NCBI GenBank assembly: GCA_016926855.1
Contig: JAFGNT010000004.1
Location: 1 to 64,000 of the forward strand
Reading direction: 5' to 3'
DNA from: Methanomicrobiaceae archaeon
GTDB lineage: Archaea; Halobacteriota; Methanomicrobia; Methanomicrobiales; Methanomicrobiaceae
DNA length: 64,000 nt
This document shows, one piece after another, positions 63,291 to 64,000 of the stretch. The position numbers and the translations under genes were made by a program. How positions within the stretch are numbered: the first letter of the stretch is position 1; each line of letters starts with the position of its first letter. The notes beneath the pieces were generated by a model that did not search any database, was not told where the DNA came from, and saw only the letters and a program-made list of their open reading frames with translations.

Positions 63291-64000
63291 ATGACAGAGT
63301 ATATGGGTGACGGACTCCAACCTGAAGATATGGAGGGTGCATCGGATCCGGGATCGCTTCCCGGGATCGTGCGGCGGGTCCGGGAGAGCACGCATCCTGC
63401 TGTCATGCTTGCCCGGGATATCGCCTGGGTTCTGGCCGTGGTGGGTGCGATAGCCCTCGTTCTCTTTCTGGTGAGCGGCACGTGGCCCGCGGTCGTGGCC
63501 ATCGAATCGGAGAGCATGGTTCCGAATATGCAGGTAGGGGACCTCGTCTTCGTCGTGGCGCCGGATCGGTTCGGCGGGCTGCAGACGTGGGCGGAAGGGG
63601 AACTGTCGGGATATGCTCCTTTTTCCACCTATCCCGACCGGCAGGGCGCTATGCCGTACGGTGACGTGATCATCTACCGCCCGAACGGGGATACCGGGGT
63701 CCACCCCATCATCCACAGGGCAATCGGCTCCGTGGACGGGACCGGGGGTGCCGGGTACATCACCAAGGGAGATAACAACCAGGGGATTGATCAGAACACA
63801 TACTATCCGGGAATCGGAACAATTCAGCCCGTAAGGAAAGAATGGGTGATCGGCAAGGCCCTGTTTTCCGTTCCCCTCGTCGGGTACCTGCCGCTCAATA
63901 TCATTCCCTTTGCGGCCCTGATCCTGCTCCTAGTCATTCTGCACGAACTCATCGGTGGCCGCAGCGGTGAGGAGGAGTCGAAAAAACCGGGTACCGGAAA
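63291..64000 (+). CDS. Signal peptidase I, archaeal type (3' end beyond window)
   Basis: The frame runs from ATG 63291, after GAGGTCGGGA, to the window edge (236 codons). One transmembrane helix (about 42-65) is followed by the catalytic Ser in ESESMVPNMQVGDLVFV, the conserved YGDVIIY strand and the second catalytic residue His in HPIIHRAIG, as in S26B archaeal enzymes. KGDNNQGIDQ is also a family hallmark. A second helix near 210-225 and a charged tail close the visible part. It removes signal peptides at the membrane and would process the exported proteins of this region. Confidence 0.9.
   Translation, partial: MTEYMGDGLQPEDMEGASDPGSLPGIVRRVRESTHPAVMLARDIAWVLAVVGAIALVLFLVSGTWPAVVAIESESMVPNMQVGDLVFVVAPDRFGGLQTWAEGELSGYAPFSTYPDRQGAMPYGDVIIYRPNGDTGVHPIIHRAIGSVDGTGGAGYITKGDNNQGIDQNTYYPGIGTIQPVRKEWVIGKALFSVPLVGYLPLNIIPFAALILLLVILHELIGGRSGEEESKKPGTG

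Noticed and set aside
1-64000. Insertion sequences, prophage or known defence systems
   Set aside because: I saw no transposase, integrase, phage structural gene, restriction-modification set or toxin-antitoxin pair that could be supported.

Overview
The window looks like a piece of the main chromosome of a methanogenic archaeon, most probably of the order Methanomicrobiales. The evidence is an archaeal 7S SRP RNA, an Orc1/Cdc6 initiator with origin recognition boxes, a PolD small subunit, Hel308, a KEOPS Cgi121 subunit, archaeal EF-1beta and RIO1, and methanogen-associated families (an MfnE-like methanofuran kinase and a DUF2115 protein). Archaeal-style PAS/CHASE4 histidine kinases and secreted threonine/proline-rich surface proteins also fit. 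The DNA is GC-rich and genes are tightly packed. No methanogenesis enzyme lies in the window, so the order-level assignment is an inference.

Layout. 1-7 kb: a secreted beta-helix/cysteine-protease fusion overlapping a truncated exported protein, a DUF169 protein, a PEGA-like surface protein and a DMT transporter with a histidine-rich tail. 7-11.5 kb: a CAT-anticodon tRNA, a zinc-ribbon methyltransferase, SRP RNA followed 12 nt later by malate dehydrogenase, a Zn-ribbon/EF-1beta pair and MfnE. 11.5-20.5 kb: an exported PLD protein, two small regulators, an OB-fold protein, a DASS transporter, a cupin, a methyltransferase coupled to an ACT-ACT-metallo-beta-lactamase protein, and an HTH-PAS regulator that appears to start at ATT. 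21-26 kb: two large sensor kinases. 26-37 kb: lipoproteins, a deoxyribosyltransferase fusion, Tsr3, an ABC exporter, two unannotated rubredoxin copies (one with an ATA start, one broken by TGA at a cysteine position), a CDGSH protein, a ROK kinase, a beta-propeller protein and a UbiA prenyltransferase.

37-44.4 kb is an information-processing block: GAPDH, TyrRS, RIO1, a Dim2-like KH protein, Hel308, Cgi121 and MoaB. 44.4-45.6 kb has no gene and looks like the replication origin. Two boxes on one side and two oppositely oriented boxes on the other share a 20-bp ORB-like core, and between them lie a purine-rich 43-bp tandem repeat and an AT-rich stretch. Orc1/Cdc6 follows at once, then an Lrp regulator and an aminotransferase, then another gene-free stretch with two more boxes. 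49-54.4 kb is a dense same-strand run: PurA, Trm112, a membrane protein, CbiB, PdxS, PdxT, a cyclophilin and an RNase III-like protein with altered catalytic residues. 54.4-64 kb holds a thioredoxin-CcdA fusion, a bacterial-type phosphoglycerate mutase, small proteins, a membrane pyrophosphatase, the PolD small subunit and the beginning of a signal peptidase.

The points I rate most worth checking are the origin architecture, the two probable non-canonical starts (ATT and ATA, each 8 nt from a Shine-Dalgarno), the UGA-interrupted rubredoxin, the 19-bp palindrome before the HTH-PAS gene, and the RNase III-fold protein lacking a catalytic glutamate. All function calls come from reading motifs; no database search was run.
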